NCBI RefSeq assembly: GCF_003234085.1
Contig: NZ_QKSD01000002.1
Location: 186,001-250,000, forward strand
DNA: 64,000 nucleotides
Origin: Curtobacterium sp. MCPF17_052
GTDB lineage: Bacteria > Actinomycetota > Actinomycetes > Actinomycetales > Microbacteriaceae
Reading direction: 5' to 3'
Of the stretch, positions 48,815 through 57,856 are shown in pieces (position 1 is the first letter of the stretch; each line of letters begins with the position of its first letter). The notes beneath the pieces were generated by a model. The model did not search any database and was not told the DNA's origin. It saw only the letters and a list, made by a program, of their open reading frames with translations. The position numbers and the translations under genes are program-made.

Positions 48815-50326
48815 CTAGTGCCGCGCCTCGGTGAGGTGTTCGCGGCCCACGCGTGCCTCGCGCACGACCGGACCGAAGTCCACGGTGCATCCGTCGACGA
48901 TGAACCGGTCCCGCCCGGTCCGTTCGACGACCGGGTCCTCGGTGAGGAAGCGCCGCAGGGCCGCCTGTTCCTCGTCGTCGAGCCACCCCACCGGGTCGGA
49001 CGTCGACCGGAAGCCCGCCACGGTCGCGAGGTCGATGCCGACCTGTCGCTGCTCCGCCGACATCGTGGTCTCCCGCGACCGGAAGAACGCCACGTCGGGG
49101 TCGACCTGGTAGAGCTCGCGCATCCAGAGTCGCGGGAGCGAAGCGGCCGCGCCGTTCCGACCCCCCTCGTGACTGGGGTCGGCGACGCTCCCCGGCGGCG
49201 CCCAGTCCGAGGCCGTGTCCGGCCCGACGCGGACGCCGTCGAGGACCCCGATCGAGGGGAGCATGGGCGCACCGCACCCGAGCAGGTACACGTCGGGGCC
49301 GGCAGCGGTGCGGATCCGTTCCAGGGCCTCCCGGTACGCGCGCTCCCGTGGCACGTCCCGGTGTCGGACGCCCGGCAGGGCCCCGGCGTACAGGAAGTCG
49401 AGCTTCAGGTACCGGAAGCCCCAGCTGACGACCGTCCGGACCACGGCGTCCAGGTGCTCCTGCACGTCCGGCCGGGTGGTGTCGAGGGCGAAGTAGTGCG
49501 AGTCCCAGTTGTACCCGGCGACGAGCGCGCCGCCGGCGGGGTCCTGGACGAGCCACTCGGGGTGGTCGGTCGCCGTCCGCGACCCGGGGAGGCAGATGAG
49601 CGGCGCGAGCCAGAGACCCGGTCGCGAGCCCCGTGCGGCCACCTCCGCCGCGGTCGCGGCCATGCCGGACGGGAACCGGTCGTTCGGCACCCAGTCGCCG
49701 ACGATCTCCTCCCACCCGTCGTCGATCTGGACGACGTCCACCGGCAGGTCGCCGAGCCCGGCGGTCACGTCCGCGATCAGCCCCTCGTCGATGTCCTCGT
49801 AGGACGAGTACCAGCTGCACCAGAGCGTCGAGACGGGCGGGGCGGTCGGCGTCCCGAGGCGGGCGCGCAGGAGTTCGGCGTACCGGGCGAAGACGGCCGT
49901 CTCCGGTCCCACGCCCAGGAACCAGCCGTCGCCGTCGTCGCTCTCGACCGTGCCCCAGAGCGCGTTCGCCGCGCCGCCCACCCGCGGGGTACCGAGGCCC
50001 AGGGCGCCGAGGAGCAGGACCCGACCGTCGGGCAGGCCGAGCGCACCGAACCCGTTCCCCTCGTGCCGGTCCGCGGTGTCGTTCGCCGCGTCGTCCGCGG
50101 TCAGTCGTCGCTCGTCGTCACCCCAGATCCGCAGCGGGCTCTCGTCGAGCGGAGCCCAGCCGGTCGGCGACCACGAGTTCCAGCCGCCCCGGTGGAAGTC
50201 CGTCGCCGCGGAGCCGAGCAGGACACGGAGGTCACCGGCACCGACGAGCCATCCGAGTCGGGTCGCGACGACACCGTCGCCCACCGGGACCGCCGACCCG
50301 TCGAAGTGCACTTCCCTCGTCGCCAC
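48815..50326 (-). CDS. Alpha-galactosidase (GH36-type)
   Basis: A 503-residue glycosidase. WCSWYSSYEDI and the two catalytic acids in YLKLDFLYAG (nucleophile Asp) and GPDTASDW (acid/base Asp) match GH36/GH-D alpha-galactosidases, which cleave alpha-galactosides such as melibiose or raffinose. The start is uncertain: a GTG at 50326 was chosen, with another two codons upstream. It is shorter than classical GH36 (about 700) and lacks most of the N-terminal beta-sandwich. Next to the DeoR/ABC operon it gives a likely alpha-galactoside use locus, with no signal peptide, so the enzyme is cytoplasmic. Confidence 0.75.
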   Translation of the reverse strand: MATREVHFDGSAVPVGDGVVATRLGWLVGAGDLRVLLGSAATDFHRGGWNSWSPTGWAPLDESPLRIWGDDERRLTADDAANDTADRHEGNGFGALGLPDGRVLLLGALGLGTPRVGGAANALWGTVESDDGDGWFLGVGPETAVFARYAELLRARLGTPTAPPVSTLWCSWYSSYEDIDEGLIADVTAGLGDLPVDVVQIDDGWEEIVGDWVPNDRFPSGMAATAAEVAARGSRPGLWLAPLICLPGSRTATDHPEWLVQDPAGGALVAGYNWDSHYFALDTTRPDVQEHLDAVVRTVVSWGFRYLKLDFLYAGALPGVRHRDVPRERAYREALERIRTAAGPDVYLLGCGAPMLPSIGVLDGVRVGPDTASDWAPPGSVADPSHEGGRNGAAASLPRLWMRELYQVDPDVAFFRSRETTMSAEQRQVGIDLATVAGFRSTSDPVGWLDDEEQAALRRFLTEDPVVERTGRDRFIVDGCTVDFGPVVREARVGREHLTEARH

Positions 50327-50487
50327 GACCACCGTCCGTCCTGCCCCGCGACGTGCGGCGCGGAGACGATCGTAGGAGCAGCTCCGGCACCGATGACGGA
50401 AGCGAGCACCGCGACTGCGCGGCGCCGGTGGTGCGTCGTCGGGGGTCGGCGGTCCGATGTCCACGAGGTCCGGGGGAGAATGAGCCC

Positions 50488-50706
50488 GTGGACGGTCAGG
50501 GACAGCAGCCGCGATGGCGGAAGACGTGGTCGACGGTGCAGGTCGGGGTGTTGTCTGCGGCCGTGGTCGGGTGCATCGTGCTCCTGCTGACCGGGGACGG
50601 AACGCTCGACCGGGTCTACGCGGTCGCGCTCGTGTTCTTCGGCATCGCCCTGCTCGGACACGTCACCTTCCTGGTGCTCACGGCGCGGGCCGAGCGGGGA
50701 CGCTGA
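50488..50706 (+). CDS. Small two-TM membrane protein
   Basis: A GTG at 50488 preceded by GGGGGAG opens 72 codons: a polar start (DGQGQQPRWRKTWST), two helices (about 18-37 and 42-64) and a basic end (TARAERGR). No family was recognised. It lies between the divergent alpha-galactosidase and the Na+/H+ antiporter, 50 bases before the latter in the same direction. Confidence 0.55.
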   Translation: MDGQGQQPRWRKTWSTVQVGVLSAAVVGCIVLLLTGDGTLDRVYAVALVFFGIALLGHVTFLVLTARAERGR

Positions 50707-50756
50707 GCGGACGACCGCGCACACGTCGACCCGCACCCTGTCAGGCTGGACTCCCC

Positions 50757-52346
50757 ATGGAACTCATCGCGCCCGAACTCGTCGTCGTGCTCGTGGTCGC
50801 GATCGCCGTCGCCACCGCCGTCTCGAACCGGCTGCGCGTCGCGCCCCCGGTCCTCCTGCTCGCCTTCGGGGCCGCGATCGCCTTCATCCCGGCGTTCGGG
50901 AAGCTGGAGCTGCCCGCCGACGTGGTGCTCTTCCTGTTCCTGCCGGCACTGCTCTACTGGGAGAGCCTGACGATCTCGCTCCGGGAGATCCGGAACAACC
51001 TGCGCGGCATCGTCCTGATGGGCACGCTCCTGGTCGTGCTCACCGCCGGCGGTGTGGCGACGCTGCTGCACCTGCTCGGGATGCCCTGGGGCCCGGCGTG
51101 GGTGCTCGGTGCGGCGGTCGCGCCGACGGACGCCACCGCGGTCGGTGCGCTGACCCGGTCGCTGCCACGTCGGAACACGACCGTCCTGCGCGCGGAGTCC
51201 CTGGTGAACGACGGGACGACGCTCGTCATCTACGGCATCGCGGTCGCGGTCACGGCGGGGGAGCAGGAGCTCACCGTCTGGAACGTGTCCGGCATGCTGC
51301 TCCTGTCCTACGTCGGTGGGATCGCGGCCGGACTCGTGACGTCGTGGCTCGGGATGCTCGTCCTCCGTCGGATCCACGCGGTCGTGCTCGAGAACCTGCT
51401 GACGCTGCTGGTGCCGTTCGCGGCCTTCCTCGCCGCCGAGGCGGTGGGCGCCTCCGGCGTCCTCGCGGTCGTGGTGGCAGGGCTCGTCGTCAGCCAGGTC
51501 GCGCCGAAGCTCGACCGAGCCGAGACGCGCCAGCAGGTGCGGTCGTTCTGGTCCTTCAGCACCTTCCTGCTCAACGGCGCCCTGTTCGTGCTGGTCGGTA
51601 TCGAGGCGACGATCGCCGTCCGGGAACTCGCCGGCAGTGAGATCGCGATCGGCCTCGGGCTCATCGGCGCCGTCTCCGTCGCCGTCGTCGTGCTGCGGTT
51701 CGCGTTCCTCAACCTCTCGTGGGGCACGATCCGTCTCGTCACGCTGCGGACGGGAGGCTCGCCCCGCGAAGGACACCGCGACCGGCTGGTGAGTGGGTTG
51801 ACCGGGTTCCGCGGCGCTGTCTCGCTCGCCGCCGCCGTGGCCGTCCCGCGGCTGGTCGAGAGCGGTGGCGCGTTCCCGGACCGTGACCTCATCGTGTTCG
51901 TCACCGCGGGCGTCGTGGTGGTCACCATCGTCGGGCAGTCGCTCGTGCTGCCGGCCGTCGTGCGCTGGGCGTCCTTCGACGGCAGCGGCGAGGTCCTCGA
52001 GGAGCGCCGATCCGCTGAGCGCACGGCACTCGAGGAAGCCCTCGACGCGCTGCCGCGGTTGGCCCGGAAGACCGGTGCCGAGGCGGAGATCGTCGACCGC
52101 ATCCGCGAGGACTACGAGGGTCACCTGGCGCTCGTCAAGGCCGAGGAGAGCGACGACGACGAGCACCCGCTGCTGGTCCAGCGCGGCGCGGCGGTCGAAC
52201 TCGAGCTCGCACTCGTCCGGCTGAAGGCGGCGACGGTCCTGCGGTTGCGCGACCAGGGTGAGATCGACGACTTGGTCCTGCGACAGGTCCGCGCCGAGTA
52301 CGACGCCGAGGAGACCCGATTGCTCCGGCTCGACCAGCGCGGCTGA
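50757..52346 (+). CDS. Na+/H+ antiporter (CPA1/NhaP type)
   Basis: A 529-residue protein with about 12 helices. ALLYWESLTISLREIRNN and PTDATAVGALTRS, then RAESLVNDGTTLVIY (the ND pair of helix 5) are the family motifs, followed by a GFRGAVSLAAAVAVP stretch. The C-terminal 130 residues are a charged cytoplasmic tail, as in NhaP. Exchanges Na+ or K+ for H+ across the membrane. It ends 124 bases before the flagellar operon and is not part of it by function. Confidence 0.85.
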   Translation: MELIAPELVVVLVVAIAVATAVSNRLRVAPPVLLLAFGAAIAFIPAFGKLELPADVVLFLFLPALLYWESLTISLREIRNNLRGIVLMGTLLVVLTAGGVATLLHLLGMPWGPAWVLGAAVAPTDATAVGALTRSLPRRNTTVLRAESLVNDGTTLVIYGIAVAVTAGEQELTVWNVSGMLLLSYVGGIAAGLVTSWLGMLVLRRIHAVVLENLLTLLVPFAAFLAAEAVGASGVLAVVVAGLVVSQVAPKLDRAETRQQVRSFWSFSTFLLNGALFVLVGIEATIAVRELAGSEIAIGLGLIGAVSVAVVVLRFAFLNLSWGTIRLVTLRTGGSPREGHRDRLVSGLTGFRGAVSLAAAVAVPRLVESGGAFPDRDLIVFVTAGVVVVTIVGQSLVLPAVVRWASFDGSGEVLEERRSAERTALEEALDALPRLARKTGAEAEIVDRIREDYEGHLALVKAEESDDDEHPLLVQRGAAVELELALVRLKAATVLRLRDQGEIDDLVLRQVRAEYDAEETRLLRLDQRG

Positions 52347-52362
52347 CGATCCTTCCGCCTCC

Positions 52363-52389
52363 TTACGGCCGGCGGGCGTCCGCCGATAG
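52363..52389 (+). promoter_or_regulatory. Candidate SigD/WhiG-type flagellar promoter
   Basis: GCCGATAG (52382-52389) matches seven of eight bases of the flagellar sigma -10 consensus GCCGATAA. TTAC (52363-52366) lies exactly 15 bases upstream where TAAA is expected but matches only half. Position 80 bases before the first flagellar gene supports it. Confidence 0.4.
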
Positions 52390-52470
52390 TGCGTACTGAC
52401 CACCCACGGACGGGCGGTCGAACACCTGCCCCACGGACGGCGGCGGGTCGATCGAGAACCAGGACGGGCC

Positions 52471-52752
52471 ATGATCGTCGTCACGCGACTGAACGGCAGC
52501 GGATTCGCTGTGAACCCCGATCTCGTGGAGCGCATCCAGGAGACGCCGGACACGACGCTCATCATGGTCGACGGGGCGAAGTACATCGTCCGCGAGTCGC
52601 TGGCCGAGGTCATCGACCGCATCGCCGGGTACCGGGCACGCATCGTCAGCATGGCGTACGGCACCGACCTGCCCGTCGGCCGCGACGGCACCGGCCCACA
52701 GCCGACCCTCGCCCCGGTCGCTCCGCTCCGCATCCAGGACGGAGGTCGCTGA
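52471..52752 (+). CDS. flbD: FlbD-family flagellar protein
   Basis: A 93-residue protein beginning MIVVTRLNGSGFAVNPDLVE and continuing TTLIMVDGAKYIVRESLAEV, which is the FlbD/swarming-motility family pattern. Its function is poorly known, but it is usually placed just before motA, as here. The last 25 residues are a Pro-rich tail. The motA start follows one base after the stop. Confidence 0.8.
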   Translation: MIVVTRLNGSGFAVNPDLVERIQETPDTTLIMVDGAKYIVRESLAEVIDRIAGYRARIVSMAYGTDLPVGRDGTGPQPTLAPVAPLRIQDGGR

Positions 52753-52753
52753 C

Positions 52754-53566
52754 GTGGACATCGCGACCATCATCGGCATCCTCCTGGCCTTCGGCGCACT
52801 CTTCGGCATGGTCGAGATGGAGCACGTCGAACTCGGCGGTCTGTTCCTCCCCGCGCCGATGCTCCTGGTGTTCGGCGCCACCATCGGCTGCGGCATCGCG
52901 AGCACGACGCTGAAGGACGCCCTCTCGGCGTTCACGTCCGCGCCGAAGGCGTTCACCGGCAAGGTCACCCCGCCGCAGGCCGTGATCGACGACGTCGTCG
53001 GACTGGCCGAGACCGCCCGCTCGAACGGCCTGCTCGCGCTCGAGCAGGAGGCCGACAAGCACGACGACCCGTTCATGAAGAAGGCGCTGCAGAACATCGC
53101 CGACGGCACCGACGGCGATGAGCTGCGGATCCTGCTCGAGGACGAGATCGAGTCGAACGCCGCGCCGATGCGGAGCGCGAGCGCGTTCTTCATGGGGCTC
53201 GGCGGCTTCGCCCCGACCGTCGGCATCATCGGCACCGTCGTCTCGCTGACCCACGTCCTGGCGAACCTCGGCAAGCCGGACGAGCTCGGCCCGCTCATCG
53301 CCAGTGCCTTCGTCGCGACGCTGTGGGGCCTGCTCACCGCCAACTTCCTCTGGCTGCCGATCGGCGGGAAGCTCCGGAAGCTCGCCCAGCTCGAGTCGGA
53401 CCGGCAGACACTGCTGATGGAGGGCCTCCTGGCCGTGCAGGCCGGCAGCCAGCCACGGCTCCTCGGTGAGCGCCTCACCGCGATGGTGCCGCCGAGTGCC
53501 CGTGGTGCCTCGGGCAAGAGCGCCAAGGTCAAGGCCGGCGCCGACGACCAGCAGCTGGCGGCCTGA
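52754..53566 (+). CDS. motA: Flagellar stator protein MotA
   Basis: A 270-residue proton (or sodium) channel subunit from a GTG. Helix 1 IATIIGILLAFGALFGMVEM, a long cytoplasmic loop and the MotA/TolQ domain with FFMGLGGFAPTVGIIGTVVSL and FVATLWGLLTANFLWLP are all present. It surrounds MotB and couples ion flow to rotor torque. Two bases separate it from motB. Confidence 0.9.
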   Translation: MDIATIIGILLAFGALFGMVEMEHVELGGLFLPAPMLLVFGATIGCGIASTTLKDALSAFTSAPKAFTGKVTPPQAVIDDVVGLAETARSNGLLALEQEADKHDDPFMKKALQNIADGTDGDELRILLEDEIESNAAPMRSASAFFMGLGGFAPTVGIIGTVVSLTHVLANLGKPDELGPLIASAFVATLWGLLTANFLWLPIGGKLRKLAQLESDRQTLLMEGLLAVQAGSQPRLLGERLTAMVPPSARGASGKSAKVKAGADDQQLAA

Positions 53567-53568
53567 GC

Positions 53569-54498
53569 ATGAGCGCCAACCCCCGGGGGCGCGGGCGCGG
53601 TCGCAAGAAGGGCGGCCACGACGAGGCCGAACACCCCGACGAGCGCTGGATGGCCTCGTACATGGACATGATCACGGTCCTGATGTGCATGTTCCTCGTG
53701 CTGTTCGCCATGTCCACCGTGGACCAGGAGAAGTACATGGCGCTGAAGAACTCGCTCGCCACCGGGTTCGGCGAGGTGAAGTCGCAGAAGGTCGACACCG
53801 CCTCCGGCACCGTCGTGACGAAGGACCAGGTCGAGGACGGCTCCGGCTACTCGACCGACAAGGCGCAGGCGGACCACTCCACCGCGGCCTCGGGCGCGAA
53901 GGACACCAACGTCGACCCGGCGTCCACCGTCGTCCCGAAGACCGCGACCGAGGCGGACGTCAAGGCCGCGCAGCAGGAGCTCGACGACCTCGAGGCGATC
54001 GAGGCCGCGATCAAGGGCAACCTCGACAAGGCGGGTCAGAGCTCGAACGTGCAGTTCACGGTCGACGCCCGCGGACTCACCGTCCGGCTGATCGGCAGCG
54101 AGACGTACTTCGGCACGAACAGCGCCGACCTGTCGGACCAGGCGAAGCGGATCATGGACGCCATCGCCCCGGTCCTCCGCGGCGCCGACCACGACGTCAG
54201 CGTGGAGGGACACGCCGACAGCCGGAACTCCACCGCCCCGTACGCCACGAACTGGGAGCTCAGTGCCGCCCGCGCGACCGGGGTGCTCCGCGACCTCGTC
54301 GAACGGGGCGGGATGCCGGCCGCCCGGATCCAGTCCGTCGGCTTCGGGTCCAGCCGGCCGCTCGCGAAGGGCTCCACGGACACCGACCTCGCGTTGAACC
54401 GCCGCGTCGACATCGTGGTCCTGTCGAACGCCGACCAGGACGTCAGCGCCCTCATGCCGAGTCTCGCGAAGGCGCAGGACGGAGCCCGCTCCGGGTAG
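53569..54498 (+). CDS. motB: Flagellar stator protein MotB
   Basis: A 309-residue stator subunit with a basic N-terminus and a single helix, RWMASYMDMITVLMCMFLVL, in which Asp33 is the ion-carrying residue. A long polar linker is followed by an OmpA-like peptidoglycan-binding domain (FGTNSADLSDQAKRI, VSVEGHADSRNS, NRRVDIVVL). Pairs with MotA in the stator. A 68-base gap follows before fliM. Confidence 0.9.
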   Translation: MSANPRGRGRGRKKGGHDEAEHPDERWMASYMDMITVLMCMFLVLFAMSTVDQEKYMALKNSLATGFGEVKSQKVDTASGTVVTKDQVEDGSGYSTDKAQADHSTAASGAKDTNVDPASTVVPKTATEADVKAAQQELDDLEAIEAAIKGNLDKAGQSSNVQFTVDARGLTVRLIGSETYFGTNSADLSDQAKRIMDAIAPVLRGADHDVSVEGHADSRNSTAPYATNWELSAARATGVLRDLVERGGMPAARIQSVGFGSSRPLAKGSTDTDLALNRRVDIVVLSNADQDVSALMPSLAKAQDGARSG

Positions 54499-54566
54499 GC
54501 GCGACCGTCGCCCCAGAAGAGGGGCCAGAGCTGACGGCCGTCCACCGGCGGCCGAGAGTACGACTC

Positions 54567-55448
54567 GTGACCGAGACCCTGACCGCGCCCGAGGTGTACG
54601 ACTTCGCGCGCCCGTCGACGCTCGCTCGCGAGCACGCCCGGGTCCTCGAGCTGGCCTTCGAGACCTTCGCGCGGCAGTGGGGCACGCAGCTGACCGCGAA
54701 GGTCCGTGTCCTCAGCCAGGTCGCGTGCGAGCAGGTCGCGATGATGACCTACGACGAGTACGCGGCGTCGTTGCCCGCGCTCACCGGGATGGTGCTGCTG
54801 CCGATCGAGGGCGTCACCGCCAAGGGCGTCCTGCAGGTCCCGCTCGACGCCGCCCTGACCTGGGTGTCACACTCGCTCGGCGCCTCGAAGCCGCTGCCGA
54901 CACCCGAGCGGACGTTCACCCCGATCGAGCAGGCCCTCGTGCGCCGCCTGGTCGAGGACGCCCTCGACGACCTCCGCTACTCCCTCGGCGGGCTGCTCGA
55001 CCAGCCCGTCACCGCCGGCGCCTTCCAGTTCAACAGCCAGTTCGCCCAGGCCGCCCAGAAGTCCGACCTGATGATCGTCGCGTCGTTCGAGATCCGGGTG
55101 GGGGAGCGCATCGCCGCCGGCACACTCGCCCTGCCCGCCGAGGCCGTCCTGCCCCAGCTCGTCGACCGCCCGGCCGACGTCTCGACCGCCGACGCGAAGG
55201 CACTGCTCGACGCGCAGCTCGCGTCGGTGCCGGTCGGCGTCTCGCTCCGCTTCGCCCCGGCCACCGTCCTGCCGGCACAGGTCCTCGGCCTCGCCGTCGG
55301 CGACGTCCTGCCGCTGCCACACCCGCAGCACCGCCCACTCACCATCTCCGTCGACGGTGAACCCGTCGGCACCGCCGCCGTCGGCGCGAACGGCTCGCGG
55401 CTCGCGGGCGTCGTCGTCACCACCACCGCATCGGAGCCGTCCGCATGA
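54567..55448 (+). CDS. fliM: Flagellar motor switch protein FliM
   Basis: A 293-residue protein from a GTG; no strong ribosome binding site is seen, so the start could lie slightly upstream. The order is FliM: N-terminal segment, middle CheC-like domain (HARVLELAFETFARQWGTQL, LDDLRYSLGG) and a C-terminal SpoA domain (LRFAPATVLPAQVLGLAVGD, LTISVDGEPVGTAAVG). Binds CheY-P and sets rotor direction. Its stop overlaps fliN by four bases. Confidence 0.85.
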   Translation: MTETLTAPEVYDFARPSTLAREHARVLELAFETFARQWGTQLTAKVRVLSQVACEQVAMMTYDEYAASLPALTGMVLLPIEGVTAKGVLQVPLDAALTWVSHSLGASKPLPTPERTFTPIEQALVRRLVEDALDDLRYSLGGLLDQPVTAGAFQFNSQFAQAAQKSDLMIVASFEIRVGERIAAGTLALPAEAVLPQLVDRPADVSTADAKALLDAQLASVPVGVSLRFAPATVLPAQVLGLAVGDVLPLPHPQHRPLTISVDGEPVGTAAVGANGSRLAGVVVTTTASEPSA

Positions 55449-56158
55449 CCGTCGTCACCGCCACCCTGCACACGACCGCCGCCGAGGCGCTCGCCAGCGC
55501 ACTGCCCACCGCCGTCCCGCTCGTGGCCGTCGCCCAGCCGGGAGGCCCGTCCGCCGACCTGCAGGCACGTGCCGCCGACGCCGTTGTCGCCTCCTTCGTC
55601 GGTGGCGTCTCCGCGGACCTCGCCGTGGTGCTGCTCGACCTCGCCGCCATCACGGCAGCGGGCGGCGTCGACTCCGGCCTCGTGTCCGTCGCCGACGTCC
55701 TCCGCCCGTCCCTCGAGGCCGCGGTCGCCCCGTTCGGTGCCGGCGTGCTCGGTGAGGGCCGCCGCGACTCCGCCGTCGCCCTGGTCGCCGACCCGGAGGC
55801 CGTGGTGTTCGCCCTGACCGCCGCCGGGCAGCCGATGGGCTGGATCGCGATCCGGATCCGCGAGAACGGCACCGTCGCCGAGCCGATCGCGGCCGCGCCG
55901 GTGTTGTCCGCCGGCAACCTCGGCCGCATCAACAGCGTCGAGATGACCCTCACGGTCGAGATCGGTCGCACCCGGATGTCGGTGCGGGACGTGCTCGGCA
56001 TGGAGCCCGGTGCCGTCGTCGAACTCGACCGCTCCGCCGGTGCCCCTGCCGACGTGCTCCTCAACGGGCGGCTCATCGCGCACGGCGAGGTCGTCGTCGT
56101 CGACCAGGACTACGCCGTCCGCATCACCAAGATCCTCGACGTCGCCGAGACGGTCTGA
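55445..56158 (+). CDS. fliN: Flagellar motor switch protein FliN
   Basis: A 237-residue protein overlapping fliM by ATGA. The C-terminal 80 residues are the SpoA domain (VEMTLTVEIGRTRMSVRDVL, LDRSAGAPADVLLNGRLIAH). The N-terminal 150 residues form an extra CheC/FliY-like region, longer than in enteric FliN (137). Part of the C-ring and a docking site for export cargo. Confidence 0.85.
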   Translation: MTVVTATLHTTAAEALASALPTAVPLVAVAQPGGPSADLQARAADAVVASFVGGVSADLAVVLLDLAAITAAGGVDSGLVSVADVLRPSLEAAVAPFGAGVLGEGRRDSAVALVADPEAVVFALTAAGQPMGWIAIRIRENGTVAEPIAAAPVLSAGNLGRINSVEMTLTVEIGRTRMSVRDVLGMEPGAVVELDRSAGAPADVLLNGRLIAHGEVVVVDQDYAVRITKILDVAETV

Positions 56159-56162
56159 CCCG

Positions 56163-56714
56163 GTGGACACGCTCGTCATCGCACTCCGCGTCGCACTCTC
56201 CCTCGGTGTCGTGCTCGCCCTCATGTGGGTGCTGCACCGCCGTATGCAGAAGGGGCAGTTCGGCGCGGGACGGACCCGGGGGCGTCGTTCGGCGTCTCTC
56301 GAGGTCGTCGCCCGTCAGGGCATCGGCGGCAAGGCGAGCGTGGTCGTGGTCGACGTCGACGGGGAGCGGCTCGTCCTCGGCGTGGCCGAGCACGGTGTGA
56401 CGCTCCTCACGAGCGGCCAGGCGCCCGCGCCGGAGCTCACGATCGTGACCGGTCCGGTCGCGCTGCCGACGGCGGACGCGTTCCGTGCGGAGCTGGACCG
56501 ACAGGACGAGGGCCGGTCGGGCCTCCAGTCCGAGGCTGTCACCGACACCGACACCGACGCCGCCGAGTCGCTGCCGCTGCGGCCGCGCGGCCGACGTGCC
56601 GCCCCGCGGACGAACGCGGTCGTCCCGACCGCCACGCAGCTGCAGGGCTCGGTCCTCTCCGCGGACACCTGGCGCCAGGCGGCGTCGGCGCTCCGCTCCC
56701 GGCGGACCGGGTGA
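56163..56714 (+). CDS. fliO: Flagellar biosynthesis protein FliO
   Basis: A 183-residue protein from a GTG with one N-terminal membrane helix (VIALRVALSLGVVLALMWVL) and a cytoplasmic part with VVARQGIGGKASVVVVDVDG and LVLGVAEHGVTLL, the FliO pattern. A disordered Asp/Thr-rich tail ends the protein. FliO helps assemble FliP. The stop overlaps the fliP start (GTGA). Confidence 0.8.
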   Translation: MDTLVIALRVALSLGVVLALMWVLHRRMQKGQFGAGRTRGRRSASLEVVARQGIGGKASVVVVDVDGERLVLGVAEHGVTLLTSGQAPAPELTIVTGPVALPTADAFRAELDRQDEGRSGLQSEAVTDTDTDAAESLPLRPRGRRAAPRTNAVVPTATQLQGSVLSADTWRQAASALRSRRTG

Positions 56715-57538
56715 GCGCGGCCCGCACGGGCAGGGTGCTGCTGTTCGTCCTCCTCGGACTGACGATGGTGGCCGGCTTCCTGATGCTCACCACGACCGGC
56801 GCCCACGCGGCCGGTGTGGTCCAGCCGACCGCCCCCGCGGCGCCGACCGCCCCGCCGACGCCGTCCACCGGCGGCTTCAGCGTCGACGTCAACGGCCCCG
56901 ACGGCACGCCGTCCTCCGCCGTCGTCACCCTGATCGGGATCACGCTGCTCAGCGTCGCCCCGGCGCTGCTGCTGATGATGACCTCGTTCACCAAGATCTT
57001 CGTCGTCCTCGCCATGACCCGGAACGCGCTCGGGCTGCAGTCGATCCCGCCGAACCAGGTGATCGCCGGACTCGCGCTGTTCCTGTCGCTGTTCGTGATG
57101 GCACCCGTCATCGGGCACGTCAACGACGACGCCCTGCAGCCGTACCTGGCCGGGCACCTCGACTTCCAGCAGGCCGTCGAGATCGGCACCAAGCCGCTCC
57201 GGACGTTCATGCTGCACCAGACCCGCGACGAGGACGTCGCCCTCATCACCCGGGCTGCCGGTCAGGCGAACCCGAAGGACATGTCCGCCGTGCCGATGAC
57301 GACGGTCATCCCGGCGTTCATCATCTCGGAGCTCCGCAGCGCGTTCATCATCGGGTTCGTCATCTTCATCCCGTTCCTGGTGATCGACCTCGTCGTCTCC
57401 GCAGCCCTGATGTCGATGGGCATGATGATGCTCCCGCCGGTCATGATCTCGCTGCCGTTCAAGATCCTGCTCTTCGTGCTCGTCGACGGCTGGGGTCTCA
57501 TCATCACGTCGCTCATCGAGAGCTACCACGTTGTCTAG
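56711..57538 (+). CDS. fliP: Flagellar export gate protein FliP
   Basis: A 275-residue protein with a cleavable signal-like N-terminus, then the FliP domain: LSVAPALLLMMTSFTKIFVVL, NQVIAGLALFLSLFVMAP, and PAFIISELRSAFIIGFVIF with SAALMSMGMMMLPPVMISLP at the end. Forms the export gate with FliQ and FliR. fliQ starts 42 bases later. Confidence 0.9.
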   Translation: MSAARTGRVLLFVLLGLTMVAGFLMLTTTGAHAAGVVQPTAPAAPTAPPTPSTGGFSVDVNGPDGTPSSAVVTLIGITLLSVAPALLLMMTSFTKIFVVLAMTRNALGLQSIPPNQVIAGLALFLSLFVMAPVIGHVNDDALQPYLAGHLDFQQAVEIGTKPLRTFMLHQTRDEDVALITRAAGQANPKDMSAVPMTTVIPAFIISELRSAFIIGFVIFIPFLVIDLVVSAALMSMGMMMLPPVMISLPFKILLFVLVDGWGLIITSLIESYHVV

Positions 57539-57580
57539 CCGCACCTCGCTGCTCGGCGGAGCACTGCCCGGGAGGCACGC

Positions 57581-57856
57581 GTGAACCAGCAGGCGGTCAT
57601 CGACCTCACCCTCCAGGCGCTCCTCGTCGCCGGCAAGCTCGCGGCACCCGTGCTCATCACCTCGCTCGTCGTCGGCTTCGCGATCTCGCTGTTCCAGTCC
57701 GTGACGCAGATCCAGGAGGTCACGCTCTCGTTCGTGCCGAAGGCCCTGGCCGTGGCGATCGCCCTGGTCGTCTGCGGCAACTGGATGATCTCCGAGATGA
57801 TCGCCTTCACCCACGTGGCGTTCGACATGATCCCGAAGCTGCTCGGGAGCGGCTGA
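57581..57856 (+). CDS. fliQ: Flagellar export gate protein FliQ
   Basis: A 91-residue two-helix protein from a GTG: IDLTLQALLVAGKLAAPVLI and the conserved SLFQSVTQIQEVTLSFVPK loop. Standard length. Overlaps fliR by one base (TGATG). Confidence 0.9.
   Translation: MNQQAVIDLTLQALLVAGKLAAPVLITSLVVGFAISLFQSVTQIQEVTLSFVPKALAVAIALVVCGNWMISEMIAFTHVAFDMIPKLLGSG

Noticed and set aside
56315..57814. Long minus-strand frame over fliO-fliP-fliQ (499 codons)
   Set aside because: Extreme Asp/Glu/Arg composition and complete overlap with real flagellar genes; antisense artefact.
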